From: Roseiarcus sp963781895
GTDB lineage: Bacteria > Pseudomonadota > Alphaproteobacteria > Rhizobiales > Beijerinckiaceae
Assembly: GCA_963781895.1 (NCBI GenBank)
Contig: CAWAIM010000019.1
Location: 62,001-126,000 of the forward strand
DNA: 64,000 bases
Reading direction: 5' to 3'
The notes beneath the pieces were generated by a model. The model was not told the DNA's origin. It saw only the letters and a list, made by a program, of their open reading frames with translations, and did no database searches. A program made the position numbers and the translations under genes. Within the stretch, counting starts at the first letter, position 1. Each line of letters starts with the position of its first letter. Positions 21,346 through 30,007 of the stretch are shown here, in pieces.

Positions 21346-22548
21346 ATGGCCTTCATCGCCGACGTCCTTTCTCGCGTTAAGCCATCCGCGACCATCGCGG
21401 TGACGCAGAAGGCGCGCGATCTCAAAGCCAAGGGGCGGCAAGTCATCTCGCTTTCGGTGGGCGAGCCGGATTTCGATACGCCTGACAACATCAAGCAGGC
21501 GGCGATCGAGGCGATCAAGCGCGGCGAGACCAAGTATCCGCCCGTGCTCGGCATTCCGGCGTTGCGCGAGGCGATCGCGGCCAAGTTCAAGCGCGAGAAC
21601 GGCCTCGATTACAAGGCGACGGACACGATCGTCGGCACCGGCGGCAAGCAGATCCTCTACAACGCCTTCCTCGTCACGATGAACAAGGGCGACGAGGTCA
21701 TCATCCCGGCGCCCTACTGGGTCAGCTATCCGGAGATGGTGCTGATCAACGGCGGCGAGCCGGTCATCGTGCCGACGACGATCGAAAAGGCGTTCAAGCT
21801 GCAACCCGAGGACCTGGAGCGTGCGATCACCCCGCGCACCAAGTGGGTCGTGCTCAACTCGCCCTCGAACCCGACCGGCGCGGCCTACACGCGCGACGAA
21901 CTGAAGGCTCTGACGGACGTGCTGATGCGCCATCCGCATGTGTGGGCGCTGACCGACGATATGTACGAGCACCTCGTCTATGGGGACTTCGTGTTCACGA
22001 CGCCAGCGCAGGTCGAGCCCGGGCTGAAGGCGCGCACGCTGACGATGAACGGCGTCTCCAAATCCTACGCCATGACCGGCTGGCGCATTGGCTACGCCGC
22101 CGGCCCCGCCGAACTCATCAAGGCGATGGACATGGTGCAGGGCCAGCAGACCTCCGGCGCCTGCACCATCGCGCAATGGGCTTCGGTCGAGGCGCTGAAT
22201 GGTCCGCAGGACTTCATCCCCGAGCGGCGCAAGGCGTTCGAGGAGCGGCGCGATCTTGTCGTGTCGATGCTCGGTCAGGCGCAGCACTTGAAGTGCCCGA
22301 AGCCGGAAGGCGCGTTCTACGTCTACCCCTCCTGCGCCGCGGCGATCGGAAAAACGACGCCATCGGGCAAGGTGATCGGAACCGACGAAGACTTTGTCAC
22401 CGAGCTTCTGGAGCAGGAGGGCGTCGCGGTCGTGCACGGCAGCGCATTCGGCCAGGGCCCGAACTTTCGCGTCTCCTACGCGACCTCGCTCCAGCAACTC
22501 GAAGAGGCGTGCAAGAAAATCCAGCGCTTCACCGCCGATTTGCGGTAA
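21346..22548 (+). CDS. aatA: Aspartate aminotransferase, class I
   Basis: It transfers the amino group between aspartate and 2-oxoglutarate. The ATG at 21346 gives 400 residues (MAFIADVLSRVKPSATIAVT), the canonical start of the alphaproteobacterial I-gamma type. Motifs: SLSVGEPDFDTP near residue 35, GGKQILYNAF near 102, NSPSNPTGAAYT near 170, TDDMYEHLVYGDF near 203, the PLP lysine in SKSYAMTGWRIGYAA near 237 and the C-terminal FRVSYATS. Hairpins that could end transcription follow the gene. Confidence 0.93.
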   Translation: MAFIADVLSRVKPSATIAVTQKARDLKAKGRQVISLSVGEPDFDTPDNIKQAAIEAIKRGETKYPPVLGIPALREAIAAKFKRENGLDYKATDTIVGTGGKQILYNAFLVTMNKGDEVIIPAPYWVSYPEMVLINGGEPVIVPTTIEKAFKLQPEDLERAITPRTKWVVLNSPSNPTGAAYTRDELKALTDVLMRHPHVWALTDDMYEHLVYGDFVFTTPAQVEPGLKARTLTMNGVSKSYAMTGWRIGYAAGPAELIKAMDMVQGQQTSGACTIAQWASVEALNGPQDFIPERRKAFEERRDLVVSMLGQAQHLKCPKPEGAFYVYPSCAAAIGKTTPSGKVIGTDEDFVTELLEQEGVAVVHGSAFGQGPNFRVSYATSLQQLEEACKKIQRFTADLR

Positions 22549-22633
22549 CGCGGGGCGCGCGAGCAGGATTTGCCGCGCCGGCAGAGTTGCCGCGACACTG
22601 ATGCCGACAGCGTGAAGCTCTGACCGGCCTTGG

Positions 22634-22680
22634 ACTCCCGACAGGAAGGAACTCGGGAGTTGAGACTTATTCCGAGTCTC
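22634..22680. terminator. Two adjacent hairpins between convergent genes
   Basis: The first is ACTCCCGA (22634-22641) pairing with TCGGGAGT (22653-22660), a perfect 8-base stem with an 11-base loop. The second is GAGACT (22662-22667) pairing with AGTCTC (22675-22680). No long T run follows on either side. They lie between the aminotransferase gene and the oppositely oriented lipoprotein gene, so they may end transcription from both. Confidence 0.5.
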
Positions 22681-22754
22681 GATGACCAGAACCGGCCATC
22701 GAGATTTCGCAAGCGTGAACGCGCGCCCGTACTGACGCGCGGATGGGCGTGCGG

Positions 22755-23181
22755 TCATTGCGCCTGGACGCACCGCTCGACCGGAAACAGGCATTCGCGG
22801 CCGAGCGGAAGCGCATCGCCGTTGGCGGCGGCGTAGCCGACCTGGCTGACCCGGCCGTTGGTCATGACCACCTCGACCGCGCAGGCTTTCGGGCCACGCA
22901 AAGGGAGGCAGGTTGGTGTTGAGGCCGATCGCCCATTGGGGACCGTAGCCGCGCTCCTGGCCGCCGACATAGGTCCAGATTTCGGTCGCATCGCCGGCCG
23001 CGGCGCGATTGGCCGGCCTGCCGAGGCAGGCGAGGACGGCGCGCTGTGAAAGGCCGATCATCCGCTGTTGCGCGATCTGGTCCACGTCCGGCCGCGGGCT
23101 TTCGCAGCCGGAGAGCGCCAGCGCCGAAAGCGGGCCGAGCAGGATCGCGACGGATGTCCTCACCGGTCCCCCCGAACCCAT
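22755..23181 (-). pseudogene. Small outer-membrane lipoprotein, one frameshift
   Basis: The N-terminal part has a lipoprotein signal: a hydrophobic stretch ending LALSGC, cleaved before the cysteine. ATG 23181 or GTG 23163 could be the start; the GTG gives the more usual signal length. The mature part reads MIGLSQRAVLACLGRPANRA and EIWTYVGG, a pattern seen in small lipoproteins that follow the rule 'G....v...lG.P....g....w.Y'. Near 22905 the frame changes to one ending VEVVMTNGRVSQVGYAAANG and VERCVQAQ at 22755. One extra T in a TTT run explains the shift. Function unknown. Confidence 0.65.
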
Positions 23182-23267
23182 GTCCCGACGCCGACGTTGG
23201 CGCAATTGTGCAAGCTTTGACAATGCCGGCGGGTCGAATCCGCGTCGGCGCGCGCCGCCGCCGGCTT

Positions 23268-23846
23268 TCAGACTCCAGCCTGGCGAGGCCCGCGATCTCG
23301 GTCAAAGAACACGATCCTCGTGTCCCCATAGGTCCGCTCGTCGACGAGCGCCAGCCCTTCCGGGGCGTCGATCTCCGCCTTGGCGGATTCCTCGACCACG
23401 CACAAAGCGTTCGCCTCGAGCCATCCGCCCTCGACGAGCGAGGCGAGCGCCGGTCCGGCGAGACGCTGGCCGTAGGGCGGATCGACAAAGGCCAGCGCGA
23501 ACGGGCCGCCGGCGGGGGCCGAGCCGAGGCGCGTGGCGTCGGCGCGCCAGATCCGCGTTACGCCGCCGAGCCCCATCGCCTCGACATTGGCGCGCAGCAG
23601 CGCCCGCGCCTCGACGCGATTGTCGACCAGCAGCGCGAACCGGGCGCCGCGCGACAGGGCCTCGATCGCCAGCGCCCCCGATCCGGCGAACAGGTCCACC
23701 ACCCGCGCGCCTTCGATATGGCCGGGGTAGCGATGTTCGAGGATGTCGAAGATCGACTCGCGCAACCGCTCCGATGTCGGGCGGATGTCGCGCGAGGACG
23801 GCGCCGATAGCACGCGGCCCTTCAGGCGCCCGCCGACGATCCGCAT
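23268..23846 (-). CDS. rsmD: 16S rRNA (guanine966-N2)-methyltransferase RsmD
   Basis: A 192-residue SAM-dependent methyltransferase acting on G966 of 16S rRNA. The start MRIVGGRLKGRVL (ATG at 23846) matches the family; the open frame upstream does not. SAM-binding motif DLFAGSGALAIEALSRGA is near residue 50 and the base-binding motif FVDPPYG near 125. It follows directly the end of the rluB tail, an order common in this group, so both probably share a transcript. Confidence 0.92.
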   Translation of the reverse strand: MRIVGGRLKGRVLSAPSSRDIRPTSERLRESIFDILEHRYPGHIEGARVVDLFAGSGALAIEALSRGARFALLVDNRVEARALLRANVEAMGLGGVTRIWRADATRLGSAPAGGPFALAFVDPPYGQRLAGPALASLVEGGWLEANALCVVEESAKAEIDAPEGLALVDERTYGDTRIVFFDRDRGPRQAGV

Positions 23847-23850
23847 CGGT

Positions 23851-24213
23851 TCACGGCTTTCTCGGCGGCCGGCGCGGGCCTTTGGAGGGCCCCTTGCCCG
23901 GCGGTCGGCCGGTTGGGGGACGTCCGGGGCCGCGCGCGGCGCCGCTGGAGCGCGGCGGCCCACGCTTATCGCGGCTTTCGCCCCTCGGCCGGTCGGCGTC
24001 CCGTTCGCGCGGCGCGACGGCGCGCCCGAGGGCGGCCAGATTTCGTTCCGCTCGCGCGGGCGCGCCGGATCGCGCGGGCGCGCGCTCGGGACGCTTGCCG
24101 CGTCGCTCGTCGGCGGGCCGATCGAAACGGCGCTCACGCGGTCGCGCGCGCCTGAAACTCGGATCGCGCCGCGCGCTCGCCTCCCTCGCGGTCGCGCGCC
24201 GGCGGCGTTTCAA
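23851..24213 (-). other. Probable true C-terminal tail of RluB in a shifted frame
   Basis: This 120-codon frame is very rich in arginine, proline, glycine and alanine and ends RGPSKGPRRPPRKP, four bases before the rsmD start. That composition and ending are what is expected of the disordered tail of alphaproteobacterial RluB. The annotated RluB frame instead stops at 24134. One extra base near 24190-24215 would join the two frames. Confidence 0.5.
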
Positions 24214-25450
24214 ACGTTTTTGCGCGCTGCGGCCGGCCGCCTGCTCTGTCGCCGGCCTCCGGGTTTCGCCCGCGCCGCCCGGCGGACGCCGAGCGTCCCC
24301 CGCCGCGTCCGCGCGTTTCCGCGGCGGCGCGTCCGCGCGCTTCCTCGCCGGTCGGCCTCAGGCGTTCGACGGCGATCTCCCGCCCTTTGCGGTCATGCGT
24401 CGCGCTGCGCTCGACCCGTTTGCGCGGACCTGAGGCGTCGGAGGCGATCTCGGCCCGCAGCGCCGAGACGTGTTTTCGGCGGCGCTCGGGCGTGGACGGG
24501 GTCGGCGGGGCGCGCCGCGGCGCTTCCTCGCGCACGGGGCGCCGCCTGGGCTCCTCTTCGTCGCGGCCGCGCCGACCCTCGGGGGCCCGCCCGCGCTCTG
24601 CGCGTTCGCTCCGGCGTTGCTCGCTTGGATTCGGCTCCGCGCGCGGCGCGGCGCGCTCGATCAGCGGCGCGTCGAAATTGGCGCCCGCTTCCTTCGCCAG
24701 CTTCACGCCCAGTTGGTCGCGCAGCACCCGCGTGCGCACTTCCGCCAGTTCTCCCTCGGCGAGATCGCCGAGTTCGAACGGACCGAAAGAGACGCGAATC
24801 AGACGATTGACCGCCAGGCCCAGATATTCGAACACCCTCTTGATCTCGCGGTTCTTGCCCTCGCGCAGGCCGGCCGTAATCCAGGCGTTGGAGCCCTGCT
24901 CGCGATCGAGCTTGGCTTCGATTCCCAGATAGTCGACGCCGTCGACGGTGACGCCGTCCCTGAGCCGATCGAGACTCGCCTGATCGATCGCGCCATGCGC
25001 GCGCACGCGATAGCGGCGCAGCCAACCGGTCGCGGGCAGCTCCAGGACGCGCGCGAGCCCGCCGTCATTGGTCAGCAGCAGCAGGCCTTCGGAGTTGATG
25101 TCGAGCCGGCCGACCGCGACGACGCGCGGCAGGTCCGGCGGCAGGGCGTCGAAAATCGTCGGCCGCCCTTCCGGATCGCGCGCCGTGGTGACGAGCCCGC
25201 GCGGCTTGTGAAACAGAAAAAGCCGGGTTCGCTCGGGCGCGGCGAGCGGATTCCCGTCGACCCGCACGTCGTCGGCTTCGCTGACGTTGAAAGCCGGGCT
25301 GTCGAGGATCTTGCCGTTGACGCTGACGCGGCCCTCGGCGATCCAGGCTTCCGCGTCGCGGCGCGAGCAAAGCCCGGCCCGCGCCATCACCTTGGCGATC
25401 CGTCGTCCCTCGCGGACTTCCGAGCCGCCGGGTTTCGTCTCGTTGCTCAT
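24134..25450 (-). CDS. rluB: Ribosomal large subunit pseudouridine synthase B
   Basis: RluB forms pseudouridine 2605 in 23S rRNA. An S4 RNA-binding domain covers residues 15-75 (IAKVMARAGLCSRRDAEAWI). The catalytic domain follows, with the active aspartate in GRLDINSEGLLLLTNDGGLA near 115 and the RluB/RsuA motif REGKNREIKRVFEYLGLAVN near 198. After residue 260 the protein is a long, disordered, highly charged tail. The gene as read stops at 24134 with 438 residues, but the tail probably continues to 23851 in another frame. The start at 25450 is divergent from tadA, with a 170-base shared upstream region. Confidence 0.9.
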   Translation of the reverse strand: MSNETKPGGSEVREGRRIAKVMARAGLCSRRDAEAWIAEGRVSVNGKILDSPAFNVSEADDVRVDGNPLAAPERTRLFLFHKPRGLVTTARDPEGRPTIFDALPPDLPRVVAVGRLDINSEGLLLLTNDGGLARVLELPATGWLRRYRVRAHGAIDQASLDRLRDGVTVDGVDYLGIEAKLDREQGSNAWITAGLREGKNREIKRVFEYLGLAVNRLIRVSFGPFELGDLAEGELAEVRTRVLRDQLGVKLAKEAGANFDAPLIERAAPRAEPNPSEQRRSERAERGRAPEGRRGRDEEEPRRRPVREEAPRRAPPTPSTPERRRKHVSALRAEIASDASGPRKRVERSATHDRKGREIAVERLRPTGEEARGRAAAETRGRGGGRSASAGRRGRNPEAGDRAGGRPQRAKTFETPPARDREGGERAARSEFQARATA

Positions 25451-25618
25451 TGTCTGTTCGTGTCCATCGCAAACCGCAGGGAACGAAACGATTCCACCCC
25501 CCGAACGCCGTCCGCCCCCGCATTGCCAGGAACGCGCGCCTGTCCTAAGCCCGAATCCCGCGGGCCGCCAATGAAAACACTGTGGACCGTTCGGCGGAAG
25601 GCCAACCGGGGGCGCGAT

Positions 25619-26080
25619 TTGTCGAGCGGCTCGGACAGCAACGACGATCCGATGAGCGTCGCCTTCGCCGAGGCGCGGTCAGCCGAATTGCGCGGCGAGG
25701 TCCCGATCGGCGCCGCGCTGGTCCGCGACGGCGTCGTCGTCGCGCGCGCGGGAAACCGCACGCGGGAGCTCGCCGACCCGACCGCGCACGCCGAGATGCT
25801 CGCGATCCGCGAGGCCGCCCAAAGAATGGGCTCCGAACGGCTCGGCGGCTGCGATCTTTATGTCACGCTCGAGCCCTGCGCCATGTGCGCGGGCGCAATT
25901 TCTCATGCGCGCCTGCGCCGCGTCTATTACGGCGCCCCGGACCCCAAAGGCGGCGCCGTCGACAACGGCCCGCATTTCTTCGGCCAGCCCACCTGCCACC
26001 ACGCGCCGGAAGTCTATGGCGGCATCCGCGAACGCGAGGCGAGCGCGATGCTGCGGGCGTTCTTCGCGGCGAGACGGTGA
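25619..26080 (+). CDS. tadA: tRNA-specific adenosine deaminase TadA
   Basis: TadA deaminates adenosine 34 of tRNA-Arg to inosine and is essential in most bacteria. Zinc motifs: TAHAEMLAIREA (His, catalytic Glu) and TLEPCAMCAGAISHARL (two Cys). The start is not certain: TTG 25619 gives about 153 residues, ATG 25652 gives 142 and ATG 25571 gives 169. The TTG is favoured because the DDPM segment before 25652 resembles the usual N-terminus, but no strong ribosome binding site supports any of them. Confidence 0.87.
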   Translation: MSSGSDSNDDPMSVAFAEARSAELRGEVPIGAALVRDGVVVARAGNRTRELADPTAHAEMLAIREAAQRMGSERLGGCDLYVTLEPCAMCAGAISHARLRRVYYGAPDPKGGAVDNGPHFFGQPTCHHAPEVYGGIREREASAMLRAFFAARR

Positions 26081-26233
26081 GGGCGCGTCCCCCGGACGCC
26101 TGCCGCGAAACGCCAGCAAACCCGGCGCGGCGACCCGCGGCGGCGGCGCGCGCGAATCCCCGGTTGCCAAAGCGTCGGGCGGCGTGAGAGCATTGGAACG
26201 ACGCGATCCAAAATGCGCCCGAGGGAGGAGCCG

Positions 26234-27349
26234 ATGTCCCGTCCGCCATTCCGCGCCGACCATGTCGGAAGTTATCTGCGTCCCCAGCGTCTCATCGAGG
26301 CGCGCGAGCGGTTCGCCGGCGGCGGGCTCGCCGCGGAGGATCTTCACGCCCTCGAGGACGAGTGCATTCGCGAGGTGGTTCACGCGCAACAGAACGTCGG
26401 CCTCGAGGGGATCACCGACGGCGAGTTCCGCCGCGGCTTCTTTCACGTCGATTTCCTCGAGCGCCTGGAAGGGGTCGAGACCCATTACGGCGAATTCGTC
26501 GCGACCTTCCGCAAGAACGACGGGAGTGAAGTCGGCTTCAAGCCGCCGACCATGCATGTCGGCAGCAAGATCAGGCATCTGGCGCCGATTCAGGGGCCGG
26601 ATTTCGATTTCCTGAAATCGGTGACGACCCGCACGCCGAAAGTCTGCATCCCGGCGCCCTCGATGCTGCATTTCCGCGGCGGGCGCGAGGCGATCAGCGA
26701 GGCGGTCTATCCACGCCTGGAGGACTTCTACGATGACCTGACCGCCGCCTATCGGGCCGAGGTCGCCGATCTCGCGGCGCGCGGCTGCCGTTACCTGCAG
26801 TTCGACGACACCAATCTCGCCTATTTGTGCGACCCCGCCATCCGCGAGCGCACCAAGGCGCGCGGCGACGATCCGGACGCGCTGACCCGTCTCTACTGCA
26901 AGCTCATCAACGATTCGATCCGCGACCGGCCGCGGGACATGGCGATCTGCGTCCATCTCTGCCGCGGCAATTTCAAGAGCGCGTGGGTGGCGCAGGGCGG
27001 CTACGAGCCGGTCGCCGAAATCCTGCTCAACGAGATGAAGATCGACGGCTTTTTTCTCGAGTACGACGACGAACGCTCGGGCGATTTCGCGCCGCTGCGC
27101 TTCGCGCCCAAAAGCGCCGCCATCGTGCTCGGGCTCATGAGCTCCAAACGCGCGGAGGCCGAACCGAAAGACGTCGTCAAGCGCCGCATCGAGGAGGCGA
27201 CGAAATACGTTCCCCTCGGCCAATGCGCGCTCAGCCACCAGTGCGGCTTTTCATCGACCGCGCACGGCAACGACCTCGACGAGGCCGATCAATGGATCAA
27301 GCTCGCGCGCATGGTCGAAATCGTCGAGGAGGTGTGGGGCGGCGCCTGA
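26234..27349 (+). CDS. MetE-like (cobalamin-independent methionine synthase C-terminal domain) protein
   Basis: A 371-residue protein with only the catalytic barrel of MetE. The ATG at 26234 follows a strong GGAGGAG. The zinc ligands are recognisable: histidine and cysteine in VHLCRGN near residue 242, glutamate in FFLEYDDERSG near 278 and cysteine in LSHQCGFSS near 340. The start FRADHVGSYLRP and the DGEFRRGFFHVDF block match short MetE-like proteins. Known functions of this group include folate-independent methionine synthases and epoxyalkane:coenzyme M transferase, so the methyl or alkyl donor cannot be assigned. An aldehyde dehydrogenase gene starts 17 bases downstream, which argues for a specialised metabolic role. 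Confidence 0.8.
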   Translation: MSRPPFRADHVGSYLRPQRLIEARERFAGGGLAAEDLHALEDECIREVVHAQQNVGLEGITDGEFRRGFFHVDFLERLEGVETHYGEFVATFRKNDGSEVGFKPPTMHVGSKIRHLAPIQGPDFDFLKSVTTRTPKVCIPAPSMLHFRGGREAISEAVYPRLEDFYDDLTAAYRAEVADLAARGCRYLQFDDTNLAYLCDPAIRERTKARGDDPDALTRLYCKLINDSIRDRPRDMAICVHLCRGNFKSAWVAQGGYEPVAEILLNEMKIDGFFLEYDDERSGDFAPLRFAPKSAAIVLGLMSSKRAEAEPKDVVKRRIEEATKYVPLGQCALSHQCGFSSTAHGNDLDEADQWIKLARMVEIVEEVWGGA

Positions 27350-27366
27350 AGCGGAACGCGAGACAG

Positions 27367-28822
27367 ATGACATCCCCGCCGACCTGGTTCGACGCCGGCA
27401 AGTGTTTCATCGACGGGCGCTGGGTCGAGGCGCGATCGGGCGAGCGCCTGCCGGTCGAGGACCCGTCGCGCGGCGTCGAAATCGGCTCGATCGCGCGCGG
27501 CGGGAGCGCCGACATCGACGCGGCGGTCGAAGCGGCGCAGCGCGCGCTCGCGGGACCGTGGGGGCGGCTCACCGCCACCGAGCGCGGCCGCCTGCTGGCG
27601 CGGCTTTCCGATTTGATCCTCGCCCGCGTCGACGACCTGGCGCGCATCGAGGCGATCGACGTCGGCAAGCCGCTCAAGCAGGGGCGCGCGGACGCGATCG
27701 CGATGGCGCGCTACATGGAATTCTACGCCGGGGCGGCCGACAAGGTGATGGGCGAGACGATCCCCTATCTCCACGGCTACACCGTCTACACGTTGCGCGA
27801 GCCGCATGGAGTGACCGGCCATATCGTGCCGTGGAACTATCCGATGCAGATCGGCGGGCGCACCATCGGCGCGGCGCTGGCGATGGGCAACGCCTGCGTG
27901 CTCAAGCCGGCGGAAGAAGCCTGCCTGACCTCGCTCGCGCTCGCCGACCTGGCGCGCGAGGCCGGCTTTCCCGCCGGCGCGCTCAATGTCGTTCCGGGCC
28001 TCGGCGAGGAGGCGGGCGCGGCGCTCGCCGGCCACCCCGGCGTGCAGCACCTTTCCTTCACCGGGTCGGTCGCCGTCGGCGCGCTGGTGCAGGCGGCGGC
28101 GGCGCGCCATGTCGCGCCGGTGACGCTCGAACTCGGCGGCAAGTCGCCGCAGCTCGTGTTCGCCGACGCCGATCTCGATCGCGCCCTGCCGTTCCTGGTC
28201 AACGCCGGCGTCCAGAACGCCGGCCAGACCTGCTCCGCCGCCTCGCGCATCCTGATCGAGCGTTCGCGCTATCGGCAAGTCGTCGAGCGGATGGCGGAGC
28301 GCTACGCGGCGCTGCGGGTCGGCCCGGCGGAGGCGGACCTCGACGTCGGCCCGCTGATCTCCGCCCGGCAGAAGGCGATCGTCGGCGGGTTCATCGCCGA
28401 GGGCGCCGATTTGACGGTCGCGGCCCGGGGCGCGATCGTCGCCGACGCGCCGTCCGGAGGGCATTATGTCCAGCCGACGCTGTTCGCCGACGCGCCGCCC
28501 GATCATCGTCTCGCGCAGGAAGAAATCTTCGGACCCGTTCAGGTCGCCATCCCGTTCGACGACGAGGCCGACGCGGTCGCGATCGCCAACGGCACCGGAT
28601 ACGGCCTGGTCGCGGGGGTCTGGACGGCGGACGGCGGGCGTCAGATGCGGCTCGCCAGGGCGCTGCGGGCGGGCCAGGTGTTTCGTCAACAATTACGGCG
28701 CCGGCGGCGGCGTCGAACTGCCGTTCGGCGGCGTCGGCAAATCGGGCCACGGCCGCGAAAAGGGCTTCGAGGCGCTGTACGGCTTCTCGACGCTGAAGAC
28801 GGTCGCGGCATGGCACGGGTGA
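27367..28822 (+). pseudogene. NAD(P)-dependent aldehyde dehydrogenase, one frameshift near the end
   Basis: The product of about 484 residues is complete once one shift is corrected. Motifs: VPWNYPMQIGGRTIGAALA near residue 158, cofactor loop SFTGSVAVGAL near 232, catalytic glutamate in VTLELGGKSPQ near 256 and catalytic cysteine in AGQTCSAASRI near 290. At about 28683, 'gtgtttcgtc' is read where 'gtgttcgtc' would give FVNNYGAGGGVELPFGGVGK; the end GFEALYGFSTLKTVAAWHG is then in the other frame. The extra T in a T run looks like a sequencing error. Paired with the MetE-like gene just upstream, it probably oxidises an aldehyde from the same pathway. Confidence 0.8.
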
Positions 28823-29058
28823 CGGCCCGCCGCGCGGGCGGAGATCGGTTGGTCGCGCAATGCAGGCCTACGCGCTCGCGCCGCGGAGGATCGCCAAGCT
28901 GATCGGAGAGGGGAAGGGCTGATCTGTCCTTCTCGACAGTCGCAACGCGACACGTCGGGGCGCGAGACTTCCCGTCCATCAACTAGCTGTTCTTGATTCG
29001 TGATCAATAAATTCATGCGGGCGAAGATCTGACTTCTCTCGGTTCTGCGGCGCACGGT

Positions 29059-29250
29059 TCACGGATCTCGCATCGCCATCATGAAGCGTATGGCTTCGAG
29101 CTTTGAGCGTATCTCGAGCAGCACGAACACGATTACATACCCCAGGCAGAAAAAGGCGGCCTCCTGCCAAGGGCGATATGCCATCATAGCCGCCGCCCCG
29201 GCCATCATGAGAAAGGTGAAGCGGCCTTCCCGCCGGGCAGATCGGCGCAT
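29059..29250 (-). CDS. Small two-segment membrane protein
   Basis: From the ATG at 29250 the product has 63 residues with two hydrophobic segments (residues 11-25 and 30-46) joined by AYRPWQE, and a charged C-terminal helix, SKLEAIRFMMAMRDP. No family is recognised. It lies between the aldehyde dehydrogenase and O-methyltransferase genes, 50 bases downstream of the latter on the same strand. Coding status rests on the hydrophobic pattern and a start that separates it cleanly from its neighbour. Confidence 0.5.
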   Translation of the reverse strand: MRRSARREGRFTFLMMAGAAAMMAYRPWQEAAFFCLGYVIVFVLLEIRSKLEAIRFMMAMRDP

Positions 29251-29300
29251 GATTTCCCCCGCGCGCGGTTCACACGCTTGGTTGGTCAAGTCGCGTCGAC

Positions 29301-29966
29301 TCAATCGACAATGGCGAGCGCGAAGCCGTCCCAGCCCTTGGCGCCGACGGTCTGGACGGCCGTCGCCTGCAGGCGCGGCTCGCGCGCCATCATCTCGAAC
29401 ATGCGGCGCGTGCCGGTCACGTCCGAGTCCTTGCTCGACGCATCGGCGATCCGGCCGTCCCTGACGACATTGTCGACGACGATCGCGGTCCCGGGCCGCG
29501 AGAGCCGCAGCGCCCAGTCCAGATAGTTCGCATTGTTGGTCTTGTCGGCGTCGATGAAGACGAAGTCGAACGGGCCGAGCCCCTCGGCCTCGATCTTGGG
29601 CAACAGGTCGAGCGCCGCGCCGGTCCTGACGTCGACTTTGCCGGCAAGGCCCGCGCGGGCTATGTTCTGGCGCGCGACCGCGGCGTGCCGCTCGTCCCGC
29701 TCCAGGGTCACCAGCCGGCCATCCTCGGGCAGCGCGCGCGCCAGCCAGATCGTCGAATACCCGCCGAGCGCGCCGATCTCCAACACGTTGCGCGCTCCGG
29801 CCATGCGCGCCAGGAGATGGATGAGCTTGCCCTGCGGCGCGGAGACGTCGATCGACGGCAGGCCGGCCGCCGCGTTGGCGGCGAGCGTTTGCTCGAGCGC
29901 CGGGTCAGACCCGACCAGCGTCTCGGCGAAATAGGCGTCGACCCTGTCCCAGCTGTTCCGGCTCAT
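29301..29966 (-). CDS. SAM-dependent O-methyltransferase (Methyltransf_3 family)
   Basis: A 221-residue soluble methyltransferase of the catechol/caffeoyl-CoA O-methyltransferase type. SAM-binding motif NVLEIGALGGYSTIWLARAL near residue 60, the acidic position LVTLERDERHAAVA near 86, and metal-binding FDFVFIDADKTNNANYLDW near 134 with VVDNVVRDG near 163. The small-molecule substrate cannot be predicted. It lies 41 bases downstream of cobT on the same strand, so the two may be co-transcribed. Confidence 0.85.
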   Translation of the reverse strand: MSRNSWDRVDAYFAETLVGSDPALEQTLAANAAAGLPSIDVSAPQGKLIHLLARMAGARNVLEIGALGGYSTIWLARALPEDGRLVTLERDERHAAVARQNIARAGLAGKVDVRTGAALDLLPKIEAEGLGPFDFVFIDADKTNNANYLDWALRLSRPGTAIVVDNVVRDGRIADASSKDSDVTGTRRMFEMMAREPRLQATAVQTVGAKGWDGFALAIVD

Positions 29967-30007
29967 GACCCCCGCTCCTGTCCGTGAAGGGCCTCACCTT
30001 CCTTGCG

